DNA of 31,400 nt from JAUPVS01 sp037139495 (lineage in GTDB: Bacteria; Patescibacteriota; Saccharimonadia; Saccharimonadales; JAUPVS01), in NCBI GenBank assembly GCA_037139495.1, contig JBAXGG010000009.1, forward strand, positions 1-31,400, given 5' to 3'. Below the pieces are notes generated by a model, which ran no database searches, was not told the origin of the DNA, and saw only the letters and a program-made list of their open reading frames with translations. Position numbers and translations under genes: made by a program. Every line of letters starts with the position of its first letter. Within the stretch, counting starts at the first letter, position 1. Below are positions 8,185 through 16,241 of the stretch, one piece after another.

Positions 8185-9199
8185 CTTTGTTGTCCTGATC
8201 TAATTTATCTAACAACTGGTTTGCTATCTTGACAGATTCATTTATGACATCCTTGATAAGTTGTCCATCGTTTATTTTGAAACCACTGGCATAACGATGT
8301 CCGCCGCCGCCAAAATTAAAAGCCAAATCATTAGCAATGCCTTTATTAAAGTTCGTTCTGATCTTACCGGTGATTTTACCATCCCGGTATACTTTGAAAG
8401 CAATAGCGACGTCGACACCCTCGGTTAAACGCATATCATCGATTACCAACATTGAGGGGTTATATAATGGACTATACTTATGAATTTCCTCCCAAGGAAT
8501 TGTAATCGTAGCGATCCGGTCGTAATATTCGATTCGTTGGAGCAATTGGCCTTTGTAGCGAGTTAACTCGGGAGATTTACGCATCAATTCACGACGAGCA
8601 GCTTCAGCTTTCGCTAGACTAACCCCATTTTCAACTAACTCTGAAATAACTTGAATACTACGTGAACTGGTACCCTCACTAACTAGTCCAAGGCTGTCTG
8701 ACATGATCGAGGTTGCAATTAGCTCTTTTGCAGCTAGACTAATCGGCCAATTGAGCTGGTGCGCTAGTTCATATATTAATTCACCAGTTGCCACAACGTT
8801 TTTGTTACACGTAACCGTTGCAAATGGTATACCAGCTTCAACTGGGTGATGATCTAGGACTATGCAAGGTTTGTTAGCAATTGATTTACGTAAGTTTGTT
8901 TTTTTCAGACTTTCAAATAAATCATCACTACTCGTGTCAACAATAATACTGGCGTCAAACTTATGTGGTATATCTTTACTGACACGACTCCATCCGCTTA
9001 AGTGGTGTAAATAGCTGGGTATATCAATGCCGCAGTAGAGGAATGGTTCTTTATCCATGTCACTAAGGATTTGCTCTAAAGCTAAGGCGCTAGCCAAGCT
9101 GTCGCCGTCAGGATTATCAGCTTGAAGAATTACCACCGATTTGGCGTTTTTCAATATTCCGGCGATCTCAGCAGCTTCAGGATATTCAGTTTTTTTCAT
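8171..9199 (-). CDS. DHH/DHHA1 phosphoesterase (NrnA-like)
   Basis: Member of the DHH superfamily, 342 residues, related to NrnA/GdpP-type nanoRNases and pAp phosphatases that need divalent metals. Motif I is NPDGDSLASALAL, the DHH motif lies in IVLDHHPVEAG, and the C-terminal DHHA1 domain carries GGGGHRYASGF. No membrane or sensory domain is present, so it is closer to NrnA than to GdpP. Function is probably degradation of short RNA or dinucleotides, but cyclic-di-AMP breakdown cannot be excluded. TATACT (9207-9212) lies 7 bases before the ATG. cysS overlaps its end. Confidence 0.87.
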   Translation of the reverse strand: MKKTEYPEAAEIAGILKNAKSVVILQADNPDGDSLASALALEQILSDMDKEPFLYCGIDIPSYLHHLSGWSRVSKDIPHKFDASIIVDTSSDDLFESLKKTNLRKSIANKPCIVLDHHPVEAGIPFATVTCNKNVVATGELIYELAHQLNWPISLAAKELIATSIMSDSLGLVSEGTSSRSIQVISELVENGVSLAKAEAARRELMRKSPELTRYKGQLLQRIEYYDRIATITIPWEEIHKYSPLYNPSMLVIDDMRLTEGVDVAIAFKVYRDGKITGKIRTNFNKGIANDLAFNFGGGGHRYASGFKINDGQLIKDVINESVKIANQLLDKLDQDNKDAVV

Positions 9200-9206
9200 T
9201 GATAAC

Positions 9207-9212
9207 AGTATA
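9207..9212 (-). promoter_or_regulatory. -10 box before the DHH gene
   Basis: Minus-strand TATACT, 7 bases upstream of the ATG at 9199, in the 15-base gap after recR. No Shine-Dalgarno sequence is present; leaderless start is likely. Confidence 0.5.
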
Positions 9213-9214
9213 AC

Positions 9215-9823
9215 CTATTCCATCAACTGACGGCTCTCTAGAGCCCGGCTAAGGGTCAATTGATCAGCATACTCTAAATCTAAACCAACTGGTAATCCAC
9301 GAGCTAAGCGTGATATTTTAACTTTTCTATCTCCGATCTGCTTCTGTATATAAAGAGCCGTGGATTCGCCTTCAACACTGGCACTGGTTGCAAGGATTAC
9401 TTCATTGACCTTATCTGTATCAATTCGTTGAACTAATTCGCTAATATGAAGCTGCTCAGGGCCGATTCCGTCGATTGGTGATACAAGTCCACCTAATACG
9501 TGGTAAGTACCCTTAAAGCCTCCAGTTTTCTCTAGAGCGACAATATCAAAAGGTTCGGCGACTACTGCAATGAATGTTTTGTCTCGTGAAGGGTCAATAT
9601 ATAGCTGAGACAATTTTTCGCCTTTTTGGATCAAAGCAAAAGTTCTGGGACAATAATCAATCTGCTCGTGGAGAATTGCTATCTTTTCGGCCAGTTTGGT
9701 GGCTTTATCTGGGTTAGCCCTTAACAAGTAATAAGCATACCTCTCAGCCGTACGTGGCCCAACTCCTGGCAATAGGCCTAGAGCGTCTACAAGTTCATTG
9801 ATGGCAGGCGGTAAAATTCTCAT
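9215..9823 (-). CDS. recR: Recombination mediator RecR lacking most zinc ligands
   Basis: RecR, partner of RecF/RecO in loading RecA at gaps; 202 residues, normal length. The helix-hairpin-helix is LLPGVGPRTAERYA (17-30), and the Toprim motif is ATSASVEGESTALYI (145-159). The zinc-finger region normally has four cysteines. Here only C58 remains (YCPRTF), and the second CxxC pair is absent in the stretch LSQLYIDPSRD. The fold between the motifs is otherwise preserved, so the protein is probably functional without zinc. TATAGT stands 2 bases before the ATG on the minus strand. ybaB lies directly upstream, a common recR partner. Confidence 0.93.
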   Translation of the reverse strand: MRILPPAINELVDALGLLPGVGPRTAERYAYYLLRANPDKATKLAEKIAILHEQIDYCPRTFALIQKGEKLSQLYIDPSRDKTFIAVVAEPFDIVALEKTGGFKGTYHVLGGLVSPIDGIGPEQLHISELVQRIDTDKVNEVILATSASVEGESTALYIQKQIGDRKVKISRLARGLPVGLDLEYADQLTLSRALESRQLME

Positions 9824-9857
9824 AAACTATAGTTCAAATTTTCTATTTAAAATTTTT

Positions 9858-10151
9858 TTACAAACCTAGGCTGCCTAAAGAGCCCATCAACGGTTGCATT
9901 TTTTCAGCAGCGATACGTTGGCTTTCGTTTATAGCTTCCTTAACAGCATCCTCTATGTTGCGTTCGAGATCAGCGATATCATCTAAGTCCACTGATTCCG
10001 GATCAATATAAATTTTTTTTATTTTTTGTTCGCCGGTAATTTCTACCTTCACAGCTCCGTCGCCTTTTTCGACTGTAATTACCTGCTTTTGTAATTCTTT
10101 TTGAACTTTTCGGGCCTGCATTAGCATTTTGGCCTGGTCAAATCGGGTCAT
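9858..10151 (-). CDS. YbaB/EbfC family nucleoid-associated protein
   Basis: Small DNA-binding dimer, 97 residues, the typical size. Features include an N-terminal helix with FDQAKMLMQARKVQKELQ and a central VKVEITGEQKIKKIYIDPE strand region. The C-terminal helix is followed by a methionine/glycine-rich tail. It precedes recR by 34 bases, the classic arrangement, but dnaX, usually next door, is about 2.7 kb upstream. It has both an extended -10 and a clear GGGAG ribosome site, unlike its leaderless neighbours. Confidence 0.93.
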   Translation of the reverse strand: MTRFDQAKMLMQARKVQKELQKQVITVEKGDGAVKVEITGEQKIKKIYIDPESVDLDDIADLERNIEDAVKEAINESQRIAAEKMQPLMGSLGSLGL

Positions 10152-10179
10152 ATTTTTCTCCCTTATTTACTTACTTGCT

Positions 10180-10188
10180 AGTATAACA
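10180..10188 (-). promoter_or_regulatory. Extended -10 promoter of ybaB-recR
   Basis: The minus strand reads TGTTATACT, a TG-extended -10, followed by a 28-base leader with GGGAG before the ATG at 10151. Confidence 0.6.
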
Positions 10189-10192
10189 AATT

Positions 10193-11377
10193 CTAAGATT
10201 TTAGGTTGAAAACTTGCCGAGTATCGAAATTTCGCGGCCATGCCACAAAATATGATTGTGTATTGTAAAAACAAGCGAGGATTATAACGAATGCGACCGC
10301 CGTAATACCAGCTGCTCTAGCTAAAGGGTTACGAGGGAAAACTGTGAACCATTGCTGCAAGAATAGTGCGATTCCAGCGGCGACGAAAATGTAGAATACA
10401 GGTAGTGCGATTACAAGTGCTAACCAACCATTAAAGATCGTCAAAACAACAGCTAGGAAAAAAATACCAAAAAATACCCGTACCCGGTCTAGTAGTCGAT
10501 AACTAAACAAAACATAAACACCTAACATGCCCATGATAAGACTAAAACTATTAAACATTGGAAGATGTCCAAGCCAATATACAGGTAATTCAGGACCTTT
10601 AAAGGTAAACCAAATTGGTAAGTGCCAGGCATTTGACCAGAATAAACCAAGATTGAATCGACTTGGCAACATTAACCAGTCTCTAACCAATATTGGACTA
10701 CGGATGAAACCGTTGATCAACGGTACTAACCCGACTATAACGGCGGTAATTGTGAACCAACCCAGAAATTTCGGTATTTTAGAGATCTCAAACCAAATAT
10801 GTTGCCGTTGCCAAAATAATAGCGGTACAACTAGCCAAGCTAATCCTGGCACATACAGGCAAACTTCCAAAATAAGTATGCTGGCCATAATTGTTCTAAT
10901 TCTTGGCGCGCTGACTGACTTTAATTTCATTCCAACCCAGATCAGTCCAATCGAACTAGTAAACATTATTAATGGTGTTCCTAAACGAGCAAAATGCAGA
11001 AACCAAGCCGACGTAATCAGTAATAAAGAACTCATAACAGCAATCCTTCGACTATACCAAGTCCGAATAATATCAAAAGAAAGGAGTATTACACCGAGAC
11101 CCCAGAGAGCACTAGCAGATCGCATCCAAAACGGCCCATTTTTACCTAACCTAATAAAGGCATATTGAATTAGCTTATGAGGAAGGAATAAAGGATTAGC
11201 AATCAATTTATGAAGCGAATTTACTTCTGAGCGGGCAGTTAACTCGGGCAAACTGAAACCGGGAACCAGTGTGCCAAGCTGGTACCATAAAACTGCCCCA
11301 ACAAAAGCGGCAACCATTCCATAGATTAATATTTGATGCCAATACGTTCCAATAAACTTATAAAAAGATTGTTTCAT
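10193..11377 (-). CDS. GT-C-like polytopic membrane protein
   Basis: Membrane protein of 394 residues with about 9-10 hydrophobic segments (from about 14-34 to 355-375). The stretch SAWFLHFARLGTPLIMF resembles the 'SPWHLHYSRIGR' region of ArnT/PMT-type GT-C glycosyltransferases, and the first periplasmic loop follows TM1 as in that fold. The acidic DE pair usual in that loop is not evident (GFSLPELTARSE instead), so activity is uncertain. The length is shorter than ArnT. TATAAT (11388-11393) is 10 bases before the ATG. It sits between dnaB and ybaB with no functional link that I can see. Confidence 0.6.
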   Translation of the reverse strand: MKQSFYKFIGTYWHQILIYGMVAAFVGAVLWYQLGTLVPGFSLPELTARSEVNSLHKLIANPLFLPHKLIQYAFIRLGKNGPFWMRSASALWGLGVILLSFDIIRTWYSRRIAVMSSLLLITSAWFLHFARLGTPLIMFTSSIGLIWVGMKLKSVSAPRIRTIMASILILEVCLYVPGLAWLVVPLLFWQRQHIWFEISKIPKFLGWFTITAVIVGLVPLINGFIRSPILVRDWLMLPSRFNLGLFWSNAWHLPIWFTFKGPELPVYWLGHLPMFNSFSLIMGMLGVYVLFSYRLLDRVRVFFGIFFLAVVLTIFNGWLALVIALPVFYIFVAAGIALFLQQWFTVFPRNPLARAAGITAVAFVIILACFYNTQSYFVAWPRNFDTRQVFNLKS

Positions 11378-11387
11378 GCTTATGGAT

Positions 11388-11393
11388 ATTATA
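11388..11393 (-). promoter_or_regulatory. -10 box before the GT-C-like gene
   Basis: Minus-strand perfect TATAAT, 10 bases upstream of the ATG at 11377, with no ribosome site between. Confidence 0.55.
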
Positions 11394-11432
11394 CCCTGTA
11401 AACCCTAAGATATAGAATTTCTCTTTTGGTCT

Positions 11433-12803
11433 TTATTTACTAAAAGGATTTTCGTGTTTGGTATCGAGAGATGTTATCCGCTGTTTTTCACGATCAAAGT
11501 AAAGTTCAACGTTGCCAGTCGGGCCGTTCCGGTGTTTTTTGATCATAATGTCCATAATGTTTTTTCGATCCGTTTCAGGGTTATAGTAATCCTCTCGATA
11601 TAGGAAGGCTACCACATCTGCATCCTGTTCAATCGAGCCAGATTCACGAAGATCCGATAACTGTGGATGTGGCGGGGTTCGGCTTTCGACAGAACGGCTT
11701 AATTGGCTCAGTGCTAAAACCGGTACATTCAATTCCCTGGCTACACCTTTCAACCCGCGTGATATTTCGGAAATTTCTTGAACCCGATTAGCGTCACCAC
11801 CAAAACGTGAGCCACCGCTCATCAGTTGAAGATAGTCGACTACAATTAATCCTAATGGATGTTGATGTGCTTCCCGACGTGCTTTAGTTCTTAGCTCACT
11901 AACAGTAATTCCGGGCGTATCATCAATATATATTTGAGCTTCACTCAAAGTACCCATTGCTTGACCAATTTTTTCGAAGTCAGAATCATTCAAATTGCCT
12001 GTTCTTAAGGACCAGGCATCCACACCTGATTCACGAGCCAACATGCGGTCAACCAGCTGTTCCTTACCCATCTCAAGACTAAAAATTAGTACAGGCTCTT
12101 TAGCGTTAACTGCCACATTATGAGCTAGGTTCAAAACGAAAGCGGTTTTTCCCATAGAAGGCCGAGCTGCAATTATGAAGAGATCAGATTTTTGAAGACC
12201 GGCAAGTTTTGTATCTAGATCTTTATAACCGGTCGGAATTCCACGCAACTTACCTTTGTCTTTGTGTAATTCATCTAAACGCTCAAAACTTTCGGCTAAA
12301 ATATCTTCCAAACTAGCAATGTCCTGTTTTACATGCTGTTGACTAACATTAAAAAGCCTAGTTTCTGCTTCTTCGATAAGTTCCTGTAGATCTGTACTTT
12401 CGTCAAACCCAAGTCCAACTATATCCTGAGAAGCTTTAATTAGACGCCGCCGCAAAGATTTCTGAGCGACAATCATAGCGTATTGCTCAACATGTGATGC
12501 AGTTGGTACGAAATTAGTTAGTTCTGTTAAATAAGATGAACCACCTACGGCGTCTAAAAATCCGGTAGCTCGCAATTGATCGGACAGTGTCAAGACATCA
12601 ATAGGGCTATGTTGTTCATATAGTCTAGTTACTGCCTCGTAAATTCGGCGGTGTCGGTCTTCATAAAAGTCTTCTGACCGAACTGTGTCGGCAATTTTTA
12701 CTAGGGCATCACTATCGATAAGAATGGCTCCCAATAAACTAGCCTCTGCTTCACTGTTTTGAGGCGGGATTCTAATCAAGTCAGTCGGGAGTTTAGCAGC
12801 CAT
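11433..12803 (-). CDS. dnaB: Replicative DNA helicase DnaB
   Basis: Hexameric replicative helicase, 456 residues. The N-terminal DnaB domain includes PQNSEAEASLLGAIL. The RecA-like ATPase has Walker A ARPSMGKTAF, Walker B VVDYLQLM, LSQLSRSVE, and the late DLRESGSIEQDADVV. No intein interrupts it. The start lies 5 bases past the dnaX stop, so coupling is likely. A TAGAAT box (12814-12819) inside the end of dnaX, 10 bases before the ATG, may give an additional leaderless transcript. Confidence 0.96.
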   Translation of the reverse strand: MAAKLPTDLIRIPPQNSEAEASLLGAILIDSDALVKIADTVRSEDFYEDRHRRIYEAVTRLYEQHSPIDVLTLSDQLRATGFLDAVGGSSYLTELTNFVPTASHVEQYAMIVAQKSLRRRLIKASQDIVGLGFDESTDLQELIEEAETRLFNVSQQHVKQDIASLEDILAESFERLDELHKDKGKLRGIPTGYKDLDTKLAGLQKSDLFIIAARPSMGKTAFVLNLAHNVAVNAKEPVLIFSLEMGKEQLVDRMLARESGVDAWSLRTGNLNDSDFEKIGQAMGTLSEAQIYIDDTPGITVSELRTKARREAHQHPLGLIVVDYLQLMSGGSRFGGDANRVQEISEISRGLKGVARELNVPVLALSQLSRSVESRTPPHPQLSDLRESGSIEQDADVVAFLYREDYYNPETDRKNIMDIMIKKHRNGPTGNVELYFDREKQRITSLDTKHENPFSK

Positions 12804-12808
12804 AGTAT

Positions 12809-14260
12809 TTATGATTCTAGCACTTCAGTAGCACCAAATATATTGCTTATGTTATCTAATGGGTTTGTAATAGGTTTTTTTGCCTCTTCAGGAGCCGATA
12901 TTGTCTTCCTACTGCTATTGAGCACACAAATAATTTTCACGTCGCGGCCAAGCTGGGCAGACATTAAATCTAATAAAATTTGACGATTCTTCATCTCATT
13001 AACACGATTTTGGTGAAACGGAAAATTAAATGCCAAAGTAATAATATCCTCATCAAACGATGGTTGCGCCATCCGAATAATTCCGTACAGAGTGTTATAT
13101 TTCTTCTTAATAGCTTCAAGAACATTAGACCAAGCCTTTAGAAAATCCTCAGTAAAGTCAGATGTATCTAATTTTTCGCTATTTGTATCAATAAGCTCCT
13201 TTTTGGGTTTTTCAACTTTAGCTACTACTAATTTTGGCTTAACCAAATCAATCTCATGTTTTTTGTTATTTGTATCAGTAAATTTTTCAACAGATGGAAT
13301 GATATTTATTTGCAAATTAATGCCAAGCAAGACTACCTCTAGTTTAGTTTCTGGGTCACTACTAGCCGGAACATCAATTAATTGGTTCATTAACTGAGTT
13401 AAAACTAAAGCATGGTTAGAACCATCTAAAAGCTGTTTACGGACGGCCTGACCAAGCTGTGCAGCTAACTGAACTGGTTCATCTCCTCGTTCTGTACTAT
13501 CAGTGAGGATATCGAGAATATCCTTAGGTGTGCCATTAATTGTATACTTATACAGTTTTTCGATTAGCGCTTTTGGCGCTATGCCGAGCATGCTACGGAT
13601 ATCTTCAGCTTGGATTTTATGGCCGAGACTACTAACTTGATCAAGCAAACCAATACTGTCGCGGAAACTTCCGTCGCCATGCTCAGCAATTAATACCAAA
13701 GCTTCGTCACTGATACTGATTTTCTCGTTTATTGCAATTGATCGTAAATGTTCTACGGCTTTATTGGGATCTATGCTTTTAAATTTGAATCTTTGGGTGC
13801 GGCTAATAATCGTTTCAGGCAGTTTGTGCGATTCTGTCGTCGCTAATATAAAAATTACATGCGCTGGGGGCTCTTCTAGGGTCTTTAAAAGAGCATTAAA
13901 AGCTTCTTTGGTTAACATATGAACTTCATCGATAATGTAAACCTTATACTCGGCGCTAGTTGGCGCGATATGAACTTTATCACGAAGGTCGCGAATTTCG
14001 TCAATTCTTCGGTTACTAGCAGCATCAATTTCAATAATATCAATAACGGGTTTATCTTCGTCGTATTCTAAACCGTTGATTTCGTGGGCTAAAATACGAG
14101 CAATACTAGTCTTACCTACCCCACGTGGTCCTGTAAATAGGTAAGCATGACTAATCAAATTTTTTCTTAAAGAATTTTGCAGTGTTTTAATAATATGATC
14201 CTGGCCAACGATTTCAGACAGACTCTTAGAACGGTATTTACGATATAAAGCTTGCCCCAT
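12809..14260 (-). CDS. dnaX: DNA polymerase III tau-like subunit without the zinc module
   Basis: Clamp-loader ATPase, 483 residues. Walker A is GPRGVGKT (44-51), IEIDAASN lies at 76-83, Walker B is DEVHML, and there is LEEPPAHVIFILATTE with a sensor/arginine-finger region SRTQRF. The cysteine-rich zinc module that bacterial DnaX carries between Walker A and IEIDAAS is missing: this interval holds about 24 residues and no cysteine. The C-terminal third (about 370-483) should contact the polymerase. TATAAT (14270-14275) lies 9 bases before the ATG. dnaB follows 5 bases after the stop. Confidence 0.94.
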   Translation of the reverse strand: MGQALYRKYRSKSLSEIVGQDHIIKTLQNSLRKNLISHAYLFTGPRGVGKTSIARILAHEINGLEYDEDKPVIDIIEIDAASNRRIDEIRDLRDKVHIAPTSAEYKVYIIDEVHMLTKEAFNALLKTLEEPPAHVIFILATTESHKLPETIISRTQRFKFKSIDPNKAVEHLRSIAINEKISISDEALVLIAEHGDGSFRDSIGLLDQVSSLGHKIQAEDIRSMLGIAPKALIEKLYKYTINGTPKDILDILTDSTERGDEPVQLAAQLGQAVRKQLLDGSNHALVLTQLMNQLIDVPASSDPETKLEVVLLGINLQINIIPSVEKFTDTNNKKHEIDLVKPKLVVAKVEKPKKELIDTNSEKLDTSDFTEDFLKAWSNVLEAIKKKYNTLYGIIRMAQPSFDEDIITLAFNFPFHQNRVNEMKNRQILLDLMSAQLGRDVKIICVLNSSRKTISAPEEAKKPITNPLDNISNIFGATEVLES

Positions 14261-14269
14261 AGTAGGTCT

Positions 14270-14275
14270 ATTATA
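14270..14275 (-). promoter_or_regulatory. -10 box before dnaX
   Basis: Minus-strand perfect TATAAT, 9 bases upstream of the dnaX ATG, in the 36-base gap after the 80-residue gene. A leaderless dnaX transcript is suggested. Confidence 0.55.
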
Positions 14276-14296
14276 CTTGAGAGGTAGTGTTATTGA

Positions 14297-14539
14297 CTAC
14301 CATGAACCGTCAGGAGACGAAGGTAAAATCTGGTAAAATGGTTTAGGTCTGGGGAAAACTTGATAAACAGCTACAGCGGCTGCCAAAAAACCTACACCTC
14401 TAGCTATGTTAGCTAATCCATGCCTATCGCTTAGATCAAGTAGTTCACCTGTTAAGGCGCTAGCGTAAGCAACATTCAAAGACAGATACGAGTTATCCGG
14501 ATCTTCAGCGAACGCGCGTATAGAATCTTTATGTGACAT
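14297..14539 (-). CDS. Small protein of unknown function with one membrane segment
   Basis: 80 residues, not recognised. The first half is acidic (FAEDPDNSYLS, LLDLSDRHG). One hydrophobic segment (about residues 45-62, NIARGVGFLAAAVAVYQV) is followed by a short proline-rich tail. It begins 3 bases after the stop of the 168-residue gene and has no separate promoter or ribosome site, so it is almost certainly translated by coupling. The tight pairing is the main evidence that it is real. Confidence 0.6.
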   Translation of the reverse strand: MSHKDSIRAFAEDPDNSYLSLNVAYASALTGELLDLSDRHGLANIARGVGFLAAAVAVYQVFPRPKPFYQILPSSPDGSW

Positions 14540-14542
14540 AAT

Positions 14543-15049
14543 TTAAAGAGCTGCTTCTAAGGCGGCCCACTCAGCGCCATCTTCTTCGGGTACATTGACA
14601 CTAACTTGATCACCTGGCTTAGCCTTAAAGTAAGTTACGCTAGCCAGTAGAACTCGATACTCGTGATCGGCAACTTTAACGAAATAGTGGCCCTCTTTTT
14701 GTTCAAGAACTCCAACTAATTGTTTTCGGGGAATTGGTCCAATTTGCTTGTACAAGAAAGCTCCGTCATCAGCAATAGTTAATTTGAGTATATCGCCTTG
14801 AACTAGCTTAGACTTAGAAGCGTAATTAGCAGGTACTGGATATAATTTGCCATCACTACCAACCATATTTTGGCCGTCGAAAACACCTTCAATTACCTTA
14901 CCCAAGTTATCTTCAACATTAGATGCGGTAACAACAGGGTCATCACCTACGACGCTCACAAGAAGCTCTTTCGCAGCTGCCAGATTGGTTTCGGCTTCTT
15001 GTATTAGTGATCGTAATCGTTTGATTTGTTTGTCTGCTAAATCTGCCAT
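14543..15049 (-). CDS. Conserved CPR-type protein of unknown function
   Basis: 168 residues. The N-terminal 35 residues form a likely coiled coil (ADKQIKRLRSLIQEAETNLA). The rest looks like beta-rich, possibly barrel modules: GVFDGQNMVGSDGKLYPVPA, YASKSKLVQGDILKLTI, and a second half with GVLEQKEGHYFVKV and KAKPGDQVSVNVP. I recall similar proteins in CPR genomes but know of no assigned function. It has its own TTGACT/TATTTT promoter and an AGAGG ribosome site. It lies downstream of the rplJL operon and upstream of dnaX. A nucleic-acid or nascent-chain binding role is only a guess. Confidence 0.75.
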   Translation of the reverse strand: MADLADKQIKRLRSLIQEAETNLAAAKELLVSVVGDDPVVTASNVEDNLGKVIEGVFDGQNMVGSDGKLYPVPANYASKSKLVQGDILKLTIADDGAFLYKQIGPIPRKQLVGVLEQKEGHYFVKVADHEYRVLLASVTYFKAKPGDQVSVNVPEEDGAEWAALEAAL

Positions 15050-15103
15050 AATTGGCTACCTCTCGTAGTACTTCTGTCTTTGTTTACCTACACTTTATGC
15101 CTC

Positions 15104-15132
15104 AAAATAACATGTTTGAGTTATCAAGTCAA
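15104..15132 (-). promoter_or_regulatory. Promoter of the 168-residue gene
   Basis: Minus-strand -35 TTGACT (15127-15132) and -10 TATTTT (15104-15109) have 17-base spacing. Initiation near 15097 gives a leader of about 48 bases with a ribosome site. Confidence 0.6.
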
Positions 15133-15274
15133 AACAACAATATCTAAATCTGTGGAAAACTCGTTTACGTTTCTGCTTAGGTCGTAGCTATATTCAGGTT
15201 TTTGTAACTATCTACTAGAGATTTATCAATATCACCGTTTTTTTTGTTTTCATATTTCCCTTTTTTCCAAAAGA

Positions 15275-15299
15275 AAATAGCCCTCGGAAGGGACTATTT
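15275..15299 (-). terminator. Terminator of the rplJ-rplL operon
   Basis: Minus-strand hairpin AAATAG-T-CCCT / AGGGCTATTT with a one-base bulge and TCCG loop, followed by TTCTTTT. It starts 17 bases past the rplL stop. Confidence 0.8.
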
Positions 15300-15316
15300 A
15301 TTTACGAAATAGTTTA

Positions 15317-15697
15317 TTAGACTAGTTCAACCGTTGCACCAGCTGCTTCCAAGGCAGTCTTAGCGTTTTCAGCGTCTTCTTTTTTAGCACCATCGAGGAC
15401 ATTCTTTGGAGCGCCGTCAACAATTGCTTTAGCTTCGCCTAAGCCAAGTCCGGTAATATCCTTAACAGCTTTGATTACGGCAACCTTTTGGGCGCCAGCA
15501 TCCTTAAGGACAACGTTGTATTCGCTTTTTTCGTCAGCGGCTGGAGCAGCGTCGCCACCAGCAGTAGGACCGGCCACAGCAACAGCTGCGGCAGCTGGCT
15601 CAATACCGTATGTATCTTTAAGGATGTTTTTAAGTTCGTTTACTTCTAAAACAGAAAGCTTAGTCATCTCTTCTGCTAATTTTTTTAAATCTGCCAT
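15317..15697 (-). CDS. rplL: 50S ribosomal protein L7/L12
   Basis: Stalk protein that recruits translation GTPases; 126 residues. The N-terminal dimerisation domain (1-33) is followed by an alanine/proline/glycine hinge (about 34-54). The C-terminal factor-binding domain carries KVAVIKAVKDITGLGLGEAK. The start at 15697 (MADLKK) is preceded by AAGGAG. A longer frame from 15757 would add 20 residues and run into rplJ without a ribosome site. It follows rplJ by 19 bases. Confidence 0.97.
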   Translation of the reverse strand: MADLKKLAEEMTKLSVLEVNELKNILKDTYGIEPAAAAVAVAGPTAGGDAAPAADEKSEYNVVLKDAGAQKVAVIKAVKDITGLGLGEAKAIVDGAPKNVLDGAKKEDAENAKTALEAAGATVELV

Positions 15698-15716
15698 TAT
15701 ATTCTCCTTTAAATTT

Positions 15717-16241
15717 CTAATTATTAGCTTTAGTTTCAAGGCCTTCAAGTAATCCATGAAGGTTACCAGATAAAGCCGACATTATATCGTTGACTGGGGT
15801 TTGCAGCATAGTCAGTACTTGACCAATTAATTGGTCCTTGCTAGGAAGAGCTGCCAATGCTTTAACATCTTCAGCTGCAATAAAATTGCCATCGGCGTTA
15901 ATCGCCCCTACGAATTGTAGGGTAGGTTGTTTTTTGGCAAAAATGGCCAGGGTTTGAGCTGGTGCAACTTCGTCTTCAGAGTTAAATGCGTACAGAAGCA
16001 TTCCATTAATGGCGCTAGTATCAACGTCTTTAAGGTTTTCGTTCGTCTGAATTGCTTTAATTACTAAACGGTTTTTAACAACCTTTACAGTTGTACCGTT
16101 TAAGCGGGCTTCGCGACGTAGCTCCTGTAAGGCTTTTACTGTTGTACCTTTGTAAGCTGTTATCACTGTCATCTTAGAAGAGTTGAGGAGTGCACTAACT
16201 TCAGATACAACCTCGTGTTTTTTTGCTTTTAGTAAAGCCAT
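15717..16241 (-). CDS. rplJ: 50S ribosomal protein L10
   Basis: Base of the ribosomal stalk, 174 residues. It has the N-terminal rRNA-binding domain (LLKAKKHEVVSEVSALLNSS, with TVITAYKGTTVKALQELRRE) and the C-terminal helix that binds L12 dimers (VNDIMSALSGNLHGLLEGLE). An AGGAG ribosome site lies 10 bases before the ATG. It is preceded by a leader matching the L10-leader type, so its synthesis is probably autogenously controlled by the L10-L12 complex. Confidence 0.97.
   Translation of the reverse strand: MALLKAKKHEVVSEVSALLNSSKMTVITAYKGTTVKALQELRREARLNGTTVKVVKNRLVIKAIQTNENLKDVDTSAINGMLLYAFNSEDEVAPAQTLAIFAKKQPTLQFVGAINADGNFIAAEDVKALAALPSKDQLIGQVLTMLQTPVNDIMSALSGNLHGLLEGLETKANN

Noticed and set aside
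10527..11168. 213-residue plus-strand frame opposite the GT-C-like gene
   Set aside because: Shadow frame: composition unlike a protein, no ribosome site, and the minus-strand frame has clear membrane topology.
12875..12881. A7 run in dnaX as a frameshift site for a gamma subunit
   Set aside because: It lies about 20 codons before the natural stop, so slippage would hardly shorten the protein; no A-AAA-AAG heptamer with stimulatory hairpin was found in the middle of the gene.
15151..15159. DnaA box (TTTTCCACA, minus strand) as sign of an origin
   Set aside because: A single degenerate box with no cluster, no dnaA or dnaN nearby and no AT-rich unwinding repeats.
15698..15757. 20-residue N-terminal extension of L7/L12
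   Set aside because: Inside the end of rplJ and without ribosome site; AAGGAG stands before ATG 15697.
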